Shown: piece after piece, positions 22,480 to 33,143 of the stretch
How the letters are laid out: every line of letters starts with the position of its first letter
Position numbering within the stretch: position 1 is the first letter of the stretch
NCBI GenBank assembly: GCA_963513935.1
Contig: OY740768.1
Location: 36,082,216-36,146,215, forward strand
Source of the DNA: Aphrophora alni
Lineage: Eukaryota > Arthropoda > Insecta > Hemiptera > Aphrophoridae
Reading direction: 5' to 3'
Length of the DNA stretch: 64,000 bases
Notes under the pieces: model-generated
What the model was told of the DNA's origin: nothing
The model's database searches: none
The model's input: only the letters and a program-made list of their open reading frames with translations
Program-made: the position numbers and the translations under genes

Positions 22480-23612
22480 ATATTTGTTGTTGCAATAACA
22501 AATCGAACAATTACGGCGTGGTTTCGGGTTTAATTCAAGTAGACTGATTTTTGTTGTTGCAATAACAACGCGAACAGATACAGCGAGGTTTCGGGTTTGA
22601 ATCAAGTAGACTGATTTTTTTTGTTACAGTAACAATGCAAAAAAGCACAGCCAGCTTTCGGGTTTGATTCAAGTAGAATGATTTTTTTTTGTTACAGTAA
22701 CAATGCAAAAAAGCACAGTCAGGTTTCGGGTTTGATTCAAGTAGACTGATTTTTTTTGTTACAGTAACAATGCAAAAAAGCACAGCCAGGTTTCGGGTTT
22801 GATTCAAGTAGACTGATTTTTTTTGTTACAGTAACAATGCAAAAAAGCACAGCCAGGTTTCGGGTTTGAATCAAGTAGACTGATTTTTTTTGTTACAGTA
22901 ACAATGCAAAAAAGCACAGCCAGGTTTCGGGTTTGATTCAAGTAGAATGATTTTTGTTGCTGCAATAACAACACTAACAGATACAGCGAGGTTTCGGGTT
23001 TGATTCAAGTAGACTGATTTTTTTTGTTACAGTAACAATGCAAAAAAGCACAGCCAGGTTTCGGGTTTGATTCAAGTACAATGATTTTTTTTGTTACAGT
23101 AACAATGCAAAAAAGCACAGTCAGGTTTCGGGTTTGATTCAAGTAGACTGATTTTTTTTGTTACAGTAACAATGCAAAAAAGCACAGCCAGGTTTCGGGT
23201 TTGATTCAAGTAGACTGATTTTTTTTTGTTACAGTAACAATGCAAAAAAGCACAGCCAGGTTTCGGGTTTGATTCAAGTAGACTGATTTTTTTTGTTACA
23301 GTAACAATTAAAAAAAGCACAGCCAGGTTTCGGGTTTGAATCAAGTAGACTGATTTTTTTTGTTACAGTAACAATGCAAAAAAGCACAGCCTGGTTTCGG
23401 GTTTGATTCAAGTAGAATGATTTTTGTTGCTGCAATAACAACACTTACAGGTACAGCGAGGTTTCGGGTTTGATTCAAGTAGACTGATTTTTGTTGTTGC
23501 AATAACAACGCGAATAGGTACAGCGACGTTTCGGGTTTGATTCAAGTAGACCGAGTTTTTTGTATTAAAACCGAACAGGTTAGGCAAGATTTCAGTTTTG
23601 ATTCAAGTAGAA
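22480..23612. repeat. 67-bp satellite, about 17 units, two unit types
   Basis: The repeating unit is about 67 bp with the core GTTTCGGGTTTGATTCAAGT. Two unit types alternate in what follows: type B has TTTGTTACAGTAACAATGC and a CAAAAAAGCACAGCCAG-like end; type A has GTTGTTGCAATAACAAC and ACAGATACAGCGAG. Type A units sit at the left edge (near 22480 and 22526), in the middle (22925) and on the right (23396, 23461); type B fills the intervals, and the right end decays (23528-23612). Each B unit holds a perfect 15-base dyad, TTGTTACAGTAACAA. The minus-strand frames of 60-90 codons across the array are read-through of the repeat, not genes. Confidence 0.95.
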
Positions 23613-24094
23613 TAATTCGTATATATAGATCTAACTTAACTTCATCTACTCTGTATGCAGTGCTGTTTAAATCATTAAAGTTTTAATAGATTATTGTAGC
23701 ATTTATAATACTGTATAAAGTTATATTTAGTTTTATTTGGAGGTTAAAATTAGAAACCATTTCATAAAATCAATTTAATATCTCAATACAATTTTTTTCG
23801 AAAAATTGAATTTTATAATTCTGAAAATACATATAGCTCTAAATTATTCAGATTATAATGGTGATATACTCAAGATAAAGATAGTTAATTATATTATTTA
23901 GAATTGCAGTGAAAATGCGCAAAATACGTCACACATTCCCCCACAAAACAAAGGTATTAACCAATAATAATGTTGATCGCCACCTCCCGTAAACTCTTTA
24001 ATGAAATATTAAATAGTTTCTTATTCATGAACTTTTTCTCCTTTTATTTCTAAAATACAACCAAGTATTGCTAAAAAATAATTATTTCATGAAA

Positions 24095-24754
24095 AATAAT
24101 AAACGATATTAAAATATTGCACAAATTTTCTAACAAATCCATGTTATAAAGCAAAAAATAATAATCCTCGCTAAATCCTCAAAAAAAGTCTCAACACTAC
24201 TTTCAAAAAAAATGTAAGTCTCATTTTTACTGAGTTTTGTCCATTTCTTATGTGAGGTAATTTTTATAGACGGGTCCACCTTATCAATTTTTATGAGTTT
24301 ATTCTGCTTTTAAAAAATGTTTATATATTTAAGTGGAGAATAAGCTTGGTTTGGGAGTGCCAATTACTCGTTAAAAATCATAAAAACGTCGTAAATCAAT
24401 TTTGATTAAAACAGTATTTACGACAACAGTCCAAATTAATTTTTGTTCTTTGCCCAATTGTTCCTGGACCTTTACCTTTAACTAGCAATTTGTTACAGCT
24501 CTGCTAAATTGATAAACCCAATTTTGATAAATTAGATATTATATAACAGCTGCAAGTCCGAGTTTTCAATTTTTCTCACACAACTTAAGCCAGCAACCTC
24601 TAAATTTCGATTTTTCGACAAAATGAAAAATATTGTAACGAAAATATACCCATATACCAAATTTTATAAAAACTGTTCCACTAGTTTGAGGTGCAGAAAA
24701 TTGCACAGACTACAAACAGATATCATTTCGAAACCCACTTTTTAGGGCCCAGGA
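24095..24754 (+). mobile_element. Rep-C/Rep-B composite element, copy 2, left part (interrupted)
   Basis: The front has TATTGCACAAATTTTCTAAC and a diverged AATAATCCTCGC; the rear has AAATATACCCATATACCAAA, GTTCCACTAGTTTGAGGTGC and a partial CAGACTACAAACAGATATCA. The element stops at about 24754, and a typical Rep-B 3' end (ATCGATTTTTTTACCCATCA) appears only at 25598-25617, so roughly 815 bp seem to be inserted in it. Confidence 0.55.
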
Positions 24755-25018
24755 GACAATCCCTCAGGGGCTTACTTTAGTGAGTAGGGGCTTCGTAATC
24801 CCGAGAAACCCTAGCTGGATCTACACTTTATTTCATGTAGTCTTGAGTTAGATGCATCTCTTTTATTTTTCTATTAGGTCTCTTTTGACCAACTCTTAGT
24901 CTTTTCTGACTCTGACACTAATATAATATTTGAGAGTTAGGGAGTCTTTATTATATGACTTCTCTTTTGTTTCTTTTTTCATAAGTCAATGATGGCCGAG
25001 AGGTTTTTTGTCTTTTAA
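24755..25018 (-). repeat. Rep-A copy 3 (reverse)
   Basis: Read on the minus strand it starts with AAAAGACAAAAAACCTCTCG and ends with CTCACTAAAGTAAGCCCCTG. Its flanking sequence to the right (25018-25568) is shared with the copy at 26.8 kb, unlike the flanks of other Rep-A copies. Confidence 0.8.
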
Positions 25019-25568
25019 ATAATAAGAAAAAATCATAGTATAGAAACATTTCGTCCACAGACATTTTATCACGACCACGAAAAACTATCCCCGAATATAT
25101 CTCAACCATTTATTCTAATAATATAAACATTAATTTACTTTTTTGTAACAAAAATTAACTAAAATAAATGACTTTCTATTGTTAATCTATTAAAACAACT
25201 CATTCTTTATTTCAATTATTAGTAATCAATCTATCACCATTCTGGTAGTTTCTAGAATACGTTCGAAAAGATAAGAGAGAAAAATAAATTTTAATTTATC
25301 AAATTTTGGGGGGAGCATATTTGTGTTAATTATTCTGTAGAAAAAAAGCTTTTTAAGTTAGGGTTAGTACATACTATATTTGTAAACAAATTATCAAAAC
25401 TTTTTGCTATTTTTGATCAAATTGTATTTTTGTATTTGGTCGTATGGTGGTTCAAGATTTTGATTTTTATTTAAGATGGTTAAATATTACTTCCATAATG
25501 AAGAGTCAAAATTTAACAAAATCGGTTTAATGGGTTCTCTGAAACCAGTATTAATGATAAAGTATATA
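24755..25568. repeat. Duplicated segment, copy A
   Basis: About 0.8 kb, beginning with a reverse Rep-A unit and continuing through GAAACATTTCGTCCACAGAC, AACTATCCCCGAATATATCT, AAAACTTTTTGCTATTTTTG and TCAATTTAATGGGTTCT-type sequence, is repeated in the same order and orientation at 26786-27766. The alignment is interrupted in copy B by about 180 extra bases. Both copies lack coding frames. Confidence 0.85.
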
Positions 25569-25645
25569 CTTAGCAATATATCAGTGAAAAACTTAATATC
25601 GATTTTTTTACCCATCACTTAACTTTATATGTGTGAAAGTGAAAA
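25569..25645 (+). mobile_element. Rep-B 3' end, right part of the interrupted element
   Basis: Contains AATATATCAGTGAAAAACTT, then ATCGATTTTTTTACCCATCA and ACTTTATATGTGTGAAAGTG, which is the usual 3' end of Rep-B. It completes the element that begins at 24095, on the far side of the 0.8-kb segment. Confidence 0.5.
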
Positions 25646-26441
25646 TATAATTTCGCATACTATAATTTCAGAATGTCTTATTTTAAAATTGTTATCCACT
25701 ATCAACTAAATTTATTTAATAATTAATTGTTAATTAAATTTAATGTTCTAAATTAATTTCCTTTATATAGTACTTGACTTTATCATGACTCACAGCACAC
25801 AATGACAGTTTTATGAAGCAAATTATCCCCAGCTTAACCGAGTATAATTAAAAATGGTCCACAAAGCCCTTGATGAAGTAGCCACTAAGTTGTGTACTCT
25901 AGTTATAGGGATATACAAAGAGTGCTCATGGCTCATTCTATGAGAGTTGGTTTTCTTAAATAGTTGATAAAGTACCGAGAGTGGGGACACGGACTAATTA
26001 CATGTCTCCCTTTGTAAAGTACACATTGTATCCAACCATCACAGTAAAGTACTCGAGTAAACATTTTACACTTTTATCTTCTACTCTTATTAAGTTCTTT
26101 TTAGAGAATCAATGACGTGTAATGTTTTCTACTTTTTGTTACTTTACAACATACACATAGATGGGTAAAAAATCTATGGTAGTATTTTGGCGGAAATATT
26201 TTGTTGGTGTGTTTTGAACAAAAAAGTGTGTCTTTAATTGATGTCTGTCGTCTGCGCATTGATTTACAACTTAAACGAGTGAAGTGATTTTAATAAAATT
26301 TTATATATGGTCAATTTTGAAGGTTTTTTCCCATTTTCATTAACAGTGAAAAAAACGTTGGTCATTGAGCTGTTATAAAGACCTAATTTAAACAAATAAG
26401 ATTAGAAATAATTTATATCAAAAAACGAAAGTTTTAAAGGC

Positions 26442-26655
26442 GAAAAACCTCTTGGTCGTCATCGTCTTATAAAAAAATAAGATAAACACGGTTAGGGTCA
26501 GAAAAGAACAAGAGTTGATCAAGAGAGAGACCTGATAGGAAATATGAAAAAGAAGGATCTAAAGCAAGACAAAATGAAAACTGTGTAGATCCAGCTAGGT
26601 TAGCTCGGGTTCACTACACCCGTACTCACTATAGTGAGCCCCTGAGGGTACCATA
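26442..26655 (+). repeat. Rep-A copy 4
   Basis: Well preserved: GGCGAAAAACCTCTTGGTCG, AAGAACAAGAGTTGATCAAG, GTGTAGATCCAGCTAGGTTA, and the 3' palindrome CTCACTATAGTGAG (26625-26638) followed by CCCCTGAGGG. It faces Rep-A copy 5 just to the right, forming an inverted pair with arms of about 215-250 bp and a spacer of about 130 bp. Confidence 0.85.
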
Positions 26656-26785
26656 AGGTCAACTGAAATATATAAATATCCTTCAAAGTACTGTTTTTTT
26701 TATATATTGTAAAATGTTAATAAGGGTATTATTATTTCCTTTTCTTTTTTACTTTACTACTAAATCAATACAGTTAATCTATTTA

Positions 26786-27766
26786 TCCCTCAGGGGCTCA
26801 CTTTAGTGAGTAGGAGTTTCGTAATCCCGAGAAACCTAGCTGGGTCTACACTTTATTTCATGTAGTCTTGAGTTAGATGCATCTCTTTCATTTTTTCTCT
26901 CTTGACCAACTTTTAGTTTTTCTGACTCTCCTGACACTAATATATTATTTAAGAGCTAGGGTATCTTTATTTTATGACTTCTCTTTTATTCCTTTTTTTT
27001 CATAAGTTAATGATGGCCGAGAAGTTTTTTGTCTTTTAAATAATAAGAAAAAATCATAGTATAGAAACATTTCGTCCCAGACATTTTATCACGTCCACGA
27101 AGAACTATCCCCGAATATATCTCAACCATTTATTATAATAATATAAACATTAATTTACTTTTTTGTAACAAAAATTAAGTAAAATTAATGACTTTATATT
27201 GTTAATCTATTAAATCAACTCGTTCCTGCTTTCAATGAATAGCAATCCATCTATTATCAATCTGCTAGTTTCTAGAATACCTTCGAAAAGATATGAGGAA
27301 TAAACTAATTTTAATTTAACAAATTTTAAGGGGACCACATTTGTGTTAAATATTCTGTGAAAAAATTAAATTAAAATAATAGATACATATTGAACCAAAG
27401 TCAACATGAAAATATAGTCAACCGCTATGTACAATATAGATAAAATAACATAGTGATCAGTATTTGAGAAAAATAAATTATATTGTACTCTTGATTTAAT
27501 AATATTACATAAATATCTTATTTTGGGGAAATAAATACCTTAATTTACTCGTAAGTTAGGATTATTACAGACTATATTTGTAAACAATTTATCAAAACTT
27601 TTTGCTATTTTTGATGAAATTGAATTTTTGTATTTGGACGTATGATGGTTCAAGATTTTGACTTTGATTTAAGATGGTTAAATATTACTTCTATAATGAA
27701 GAGTCAAATTTTAACAAAATCTGTTCAATGGGTTCTGTGAAATCAGAATTAATGATCAAATATATT
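26786..27766. repeat. Duplicated segment, copy B (with reverse Rep-A copy 5 at 26786-27038)
   Basis: It repeats copy A (24755-25568) in order and orientation, starting TCCCTCAGGGGCTCACTTTA and passing through the same landmark blocks. Bases 27365-27545, roughly, have no counterpart in copy A, so one copy has gained or lost about 180 bp. To the right of copy B the sequence runs into AGAGAGAAAGACAGAC and a CCACTTTTTGGA phrase of Rep-B type, then the (CT)n tract. Confidence 0.85.
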
Positions 27767-27869
27767 GAGATAAAGATAGAGAGAAAGACAGACTTTTTTT
27801 AAATACCACTTTTTGGACAAGGAAAATCACAAACATTTATATTAATATTGGTTTTTCCAACATTTAATT

Positions 27870-27882
27870 TCTCTCCTCTCTC

Positions 27883-27971
<89 letters not shown>

Positions 27972-27985
27972 CTCTCTCTTTCTCC
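27870..27985. repeat. (CT)n microsatellite
   Basis: An essentially uninterrupted TC dinucleotide run occupies about 27889-27968, with interrupted CT-rich shoulders on both sides. No other feature overlaps it. Confidence 0.98.
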
Positions 27986-28616
27986 TTATGAAATATTTAG
28001 CTTTCTCAATATTTCACCTTATGAAAAATCTTCTGCAGAAACTCATCACAAGTCAATATTTCGAAATTTAAAGCACCAATAACTTCTAAACTAGTGGATT
28101 CATCATAAATTCACGAAAAATAAACAATAAAGTCTTATAATTCTTAAGAAAATTCAAAAACATCGTAAGATATAAAGGGTTCCGTATGAAATTTTAAAGT
28201 TTGTCGCCATATTGGAAAATGACGGTGATTTGTTTAACTTTGCAGAACGGATTTTTAAATACCATAAAAATAATGGAAGTTCCTCATTTACAGTTTTTCG
28301 AGAGATAAATACTTTACGAGATACGAATCTTTAATGGAAAAAGAGAAACAAAATCAAAACGAGATACCAATATTTAATGGAAAAAAGAGAAACAAAATCA
28401 AAACACTTGTACTATCAATAAAATGTTATTAAAGAACTAATCTATGTTTCAGAGTTACGGGGGAAGTTATTATGTAACTGACAATACACTGGATCAGGTG
28501 TATAATAAAGTCTTTAGGTAGTAGGCTACAAGTTTTTTAAATTTTATTTATTTAATATGAATTACCAAAGGTTGTTTTGTGATAAATTAAGTTAACGAGT
28601 GGTGATCAGTAGACTT

Positions 28617-28840
28617 CGCTCCTTGGATGGTCATCATCGCCTTTTAAGATAAAAAAGACACTTAACTCTGGAATACTCTAACAGCAGCAGGTTTGGTAGA
28701 GAACTAGAGTTGGTCAAGAGAGATCTGATAGAAAAGATGAAAGAACGAGATCCAACCCAAAACTACTTGAAAAATGTGTAGATCCAGCTAGTGTGCAGCG
28801 GGATTGTGAACCCCTCTCTGAGGGAGAGTTTCGGCGTGTT
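28617..28840 (+). repeat. Rep-A copy 6
   Basis: Shows GATGGTCATCATCGCCTTTT, AACTAGAGTTGGTCAAGAGA, GAGATCCAACCCAAAACTAC, AATGTGTAGATCCAGCTAGT, with a diverged 3' end. Flanks are unrelated to other copies. Confidence 0.75.
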
Positions 28841-29189
28841 AGTGATCCAATTGGTCGGACGCGTAATTTAGTCAAAAATTGATCAAAATATTAATGTTAT
28901 ATCAAGTTTTTAAAGGTATTTTCAAGGAACAAAACACTACAACTGTTATATAAATAATAAATATTTCATATTTTCGAAACCCAATAATCTCTAAAATATT
29001 GTGAGACAAACAAATAAACAATTAATCAGTGTGGAATTTAATTCTTTTGTTGGTTTAGTAAGAAGTTTTTGAAAACTTTTTTGTACGACTGCTCATTGAA
29101 CCTTGTTTACACCACAAGGCTGTCTTAAATACTTTAGAACTCACTCCGTAACACCGGTCCCACATGCGGATCGAAGTAGTAACTGTTTT

Positions 29190-29200
29190 GGGGGGGGGGG
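29190..29200. repeat. (G)11 run
   Basis: An uninterrupted run of 11 G. It encodes the proline run in the 75-codon minus-strand frame at 29055-29282, which is otherwise without recognisable features and is not called as a gene. Confidence 0.9.
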
Positions 29201-29337
29201 TTATTTTAAAATAAAAAATAAACAAGTTTCCGAATCCATAATGGGACTTACTCAGCCAGATCTTACAATGTAATACAAGCAAATTGTCTAAATGTAATGC
29301 CCAAAGCTTGTTTCAGGTAAGTTTGTTTAAAACCATT

Positions 29338-29925
29338 GTTACACAGGTTTTTTGATACTCGTAGTTGTGTTTTTTCCCTTTTTTGACGTCGGCTGCGTCC
29401 TAACTTACCCTAACCTAACCTAACCTAACCTAGCCTAACAGATCTCGTAAATGTGGATATAAAAGACTACAGTCACTTCCTTAGTGTCAGTCGACCCTGG
29501 CGGGACTCGAAACTATACAAATTTTACATTTTCTTGGGTGGGCAGGGTTTAAAATTTAAATTTTAAGAATAATTTAGAAATTTTTCTTCATAGAGAAGTG
29601 GTGTTGCACCATTGCGTGAAGAATTGAAATTTACAAATTCGTATCTAATTTACTGTATTATACGTTGTACACACGAGAAATGAACAAAAAACTGTTTAAA
29701 ATTACCGTCATTATGACATTTCCAATTTGATTTTCCATATGAACACTTAAGTCCCCTAAAACTAATTTCTTGTTCCTAACTTAATTTTTGTGACCGCTAT
29801 CGTACTTAAAGTACAAATGACAACGATGACGACAGAAAAGGATGGGATGTCGAAAATCGCTATCAGTAAAAAATGAAGTCAACATTTTTTAGCGATTATT
29901 AAACTTATCCCATACTTCGTATACT
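29338..29925 (+). mobile_element. Rep-F element, copy 1, carrying a CCTAA array
   Basis: Blocks shared in order with 37740-38335 are: ACACAGGTTTTTTGATACTC, TTTTGACGTCGGCTGCGTCC, a GAGAAATGAACAAAAAACTG block, TTCCAATTTGATTTTCC, and a final TTTTTTAGCGATTATTAAAC. Inside it, 29405-29439 is a run of CCTAA units (the complement of TTAGG) exactly where the other copy has CTCCTAACGGG. No open frame of significance is present. The type of element is unknown; the LINE tail or a non-autonomous element are both possible. Confidence 0.6.
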
Positions 29926-30794
29926 GAGTGTGTAAAATAAACAACCGTCTAGGTCTAGATAAGTTGATCGTATTTGTTGCATAGAACTTTAATACGTAGT
30001 CTATATTTTAAACCGATTGGTACAATAAGGCCTAACAAACACACAAACCAAAAAAAAATGAACGAGTTAAAAAAGGACGTCCCTTCGCTGTAAACAATAT
30101 TTGGGGATTTTTTAATAAATATTCTTACAATTTACTACGTTTTCGTTTAAATTGTTTTCGTAATGAAATTTTCAAATATAAAACTTGATCATAAAATGAT
30201 AGGCTATACAGATAACACAATATACAGATAGGGGTAAGCTTTAACAGACAAAGCGGTATTGGAGTAGCAAAACAGTTTAAACTATTAAGTAAGGATGGAT
30301 TAGAAAGAGTTGCCAACTGTTTGCATTTCAAGATTAAATTAATTGCAGTTAAGTCATGAGGAATTGCCGAGGGAAAGTTGTAAGCCCTGATAGCCAAAGC
30401 CAGACCAGTGTTGCCAACTCTAATCAAACTTGAAATTGAGAAACTTTAATAACATCCAGGGTTACTATTCCATGCTAAGGAGTAATAACAGAATTCAACT
30501 GGACAGCCGTTGGTTGGAAACTTATTGGACAGTGTCTACTGTTCGACTCCATTAAATCATTTATTTCCTCGACCAATCACTTTACACGTGTACCGGACAA
30601 GTTGTGTGTGTTTTAACTTAACTTCTTAATTGGAATTCAGAAATTGATAAGTTATTAAATTTAGGGAAGGTATTTTAATAAAAATAATTTTCGTTAAGAA
30701 TGTTTTAATTTGCTCATTGGTAAAGTAGAAGTTTATTCTTGCGTTTATAATTAGAAACCGGTATTGTTGGACAGTATAATTCCATTATGAAAAC

Positions 30795-30905
30795 ATAATA
30801 AACGGTAAAATATTGCACTAACTCTCTCACAAACCCCTCTACAAAACCGAAAATAATATTCGTCACTATCTCCCTAAAGATGCCTCTATAATACTTTTAG
30901 GTGGG
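30795..30905 (+). repeat. Rep-C copy
   Basis: The best preserved Rep-C front: TATTGCACTAACTCTCTCAC, AAACCCCTCTACAAAACCGA, AATAATATTCGTCACTATCT, then CTATAATACTTTT. A Rep-B rear is not recognisable downstream. Confidence 0.65.
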
Positions 30906-31835
30906 ATAAAAATGAAAGTTGCTTTATCAGAACCGGCATTGTTGTGTTTTTAGATAACGACCAATAGGTTTTCTTTGGTTTTTAGTAAATGTGAGAAAGT
31001 ATGCTACTCGTTATACTTGTTTGGGGTCAAAACTATATAATCCTATACCGAGATAGATGAGCCCATGATAGGTTTAACTAAAGAAAACGTGCTCAACTAT
31101 TTCTTACGAGGTCTAAATTTCCCAATCCCCTCAGACCAACCACCACTCCAGTTAACCCGCTCTTAATGAATTAGTTAGAATAAACTAAATGGACTTACAT
31201 TTAATTGTTAAAAGTAACTGCACACAACTCAAATTGAAATATTGCCGGTCGAGGTTATATGCCTATTAATAACTCATTTAAATATATATAGTTTCGCAGT
31301 GCGGCACATTTGACCTTTCCGAGATCTCAAAAACGCCATTATCCTAAATCTACTCGATATAATAGTTTAATAAACTGACACTAAATTTATATAATTAATT
31401 AATTGAAATGACTCGATCGAGTCCAGTCGAGCTGTCCGTAGGCCTACACCACAATCTACCTCGAAGAAACTTTCCTACGTCATAGGCTTTTATTTATCAG
31501 TCACTGATCCACTGCCCTCTCAATTTCCAATGTACTGTATTGGTAATCCGGTTGATGAATCTCAAGATGCGACTGAAGATTCATCAATACCCTACCGAAA
31601 TACCAACCTCCATGAGTCGCGGTGACTGTTGAAAAAGAAAGAAACTATTTGATATGAACGTTAACATTATTAATGTCCATTTACAGAATTTGATAAAAAT
31701 CTTGTTTGGAAGTTTGGGCTATAAAGCATTGAAATGAGCGATTAGGCGATACATTAATAATTATACATACCAGTTTTTTTTTTTTTTCTTTTTCTTTTTT
31801 TCATCAGAGGACCCAAAACGTATGTTATCATAAAA
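30906..31835. other. Non-coding stretch with one short hairpin
   Basis: Contains a small stem-loop (GTTGATGAATCT at 31551-31562 and AGATTCATCAAT at 31577-31588) and the 25-bp motif at 31606-31630 shared with 37.3 kb. No open frame or RNA gene is recognisable. Confidence 0.5.
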
Positions 31836-31838
31836 ACC

Positions 31839-32330
31839 TTTTTCGTTATACTGCTTCAAAAACATCTGTTTTAAATAAATGCATAGAGATGCTAAAGTTG
31901 TTCTTTTTAGTCCTAGGACCTAAAAACATCAGCTGAGGTAGAAGTCATGAGCTGTTACTTCGTTTGTACGAATTATTTAACGATTGTAAAGAATCTTTAA
32001 AAACAACGGGACTCTCGATTGTAAATAACCGTTAAAACAGCTGTTACGACCGATTTTAGTTCATTGTTGTATTTTTGATATTATTTGAGTCCGGAAAATG
32101 TCATAAAATACAATGAATGACACGGAAAGTAAATATATATTTTTAAAAGTCCAAGAAATAAAAAGTATTCGATTGGCAATCGTTGTAGTTAGAGTACCAC
32201 CGACACAAACTAAACAGCTGTTATAGCTACGAACTTATGTACCTTGTGCAAACTTTTGAAGGTAAATAGGTTATTACATTTTTGTTTTTGTGAAATTGTT
32301 TTCTTATATTGTTTGCAGTATAACGAAAAA
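31839..32330 (-). mobile_element. Rep-G terminal-inverted-repeat element, copy 2
   Basis: The ends are a perfect 16-bp inverted repeat, TTTTTCGTTATACTGC (31839-31854) and its complement (32315-32330). Between them the sequence matches 8092-8444 in reverse orientation with an additional stretch of roughly 130 bp (about 32068-32195). Two perfect AACAGCTGTT palindromes lie inside (32037-32046 and 32213-32222). The 80-codon frame at 32244-32486 begins inside the element and continues into the adjacent hairpin, so it is not a gene. Confidence 0.8.
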
Positions 32331-32466
32331 TATAGTTCATCACTAGGACCAAAAGAAGCTTTTCGATCTTCGCTCATCGCTCATTTTCCGGTCACGGCCG
32401 TTAAACTTGAACTTGTATCGAAAAGCTTCACTTTTGGTCCTAGTGGTGAAATATACTATTTTTTGT
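32325..32466. repeat. 142-bp hairpin at the end of Rep-G copy 2
   Basis: Left arm 32325-32367 includes CACTAGGACCAAAAGAAGCT and TTTTCGAT; right arm 32417-32466 includes ATCGAAAAGCTTCACTTTTG and GGTCCTAGTGGTGAAATATA. The loop is about 49 bases. The left arm is the sequence that also flanks Rep-G copy 1, in the form AGATCCAAGTGATGAACTAT, so the extra inverted arm arose at this copy. Confidence 0.85.
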
Positions 32467-32469
32467 TCA

Positions 32470-33135
32470 CAAAACTTTCTTTATAAAAATGCAAATGTGA
32501 AAGTGTAAAAAGAAATACAAATGTTGAAAGATTTGTTTTATCAGTATTTTTATTCTAAGCTTGTGAATCTGACTTTTAAATACCGAAGAAATATATTAAT
32601 TATTTATAAGTAATATAATACTAAACAAATACGTTTACTAAGATCATATTTTATTTATTGTATCTATTTAACCAAGGTAATAATAAAAATCTAGGAGGGG
32701 TGTGATCGATTGTCTATAAAAGTTTTATAAACATATGCTCAAATTTAAACATTTTATTGTTTTGTTTTTTATATAATATTTTAATGAAACCGTTTAAGGT
32801 TCATTTCAGTTTTGCTGATTACTCCCTCTACCTATCTGTTTTGTTACATATGCTACTCCTGAAATAATTGATATTCTTATTTTCCTACATTTATATATAA
32901 TGACAGGCAATTTTTAAATGTTCACTGTATCAGAAATGTAGTGAGAAAGATGACGATGTCACTTCTTTAGTCCAAATAGGTTACATTTGAGCTCAATTAA
33001 AATGGTCAGTTCCGAGAATATATTTTTGATCTTTAAAACAAACTAAACTCTTCCATGTAATAGCAGTTGTTCTAGACTTCTCGATCATCGTTTGTTACTA
33101 ATTGTAGTTTCCCAATATTCCTCACGAACCTAAGG
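32470..33135. other. AT-rich non-coding stretch
   Basis: No supported gene. The part at about 32935-33135 may be the body of the tRNA-headed SINE described next, read on the minus strand. Confidence 0.4.
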
Positions 33136-33143
33136 TCAACTCA

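Noticed and set aside
22423..23344. Minus-strand frames of 60-90 codons with repeated NQTRNLAV and NPKP words
   Set aside because: They are translations of the 67-bp satellite in shifting frames; no non-repeat coding sequence is attached.
22480..23612. Possible polymerase III B box in each 67-bp unit (GGGTTTGATTC)
   Set aside because: The resemblance is short, there is no A box at the right distance, and the word is simply part of the satellite.
22480..23612. CRISPR-like array (short repeat with dyad and regular spacing)
   Set aside because: The 'spacers' are the same in every unit, the context is eukaryotic, and no cas-like gene exists in the window.
27870..27985. Possible regulatory GAGA-factor site in the (CT)n tract
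   Set aside because: Long CT runs do bind GAGA-type factors in insects, but a pure microsatellite of this length with no promoter nearby is better explained by slippage.
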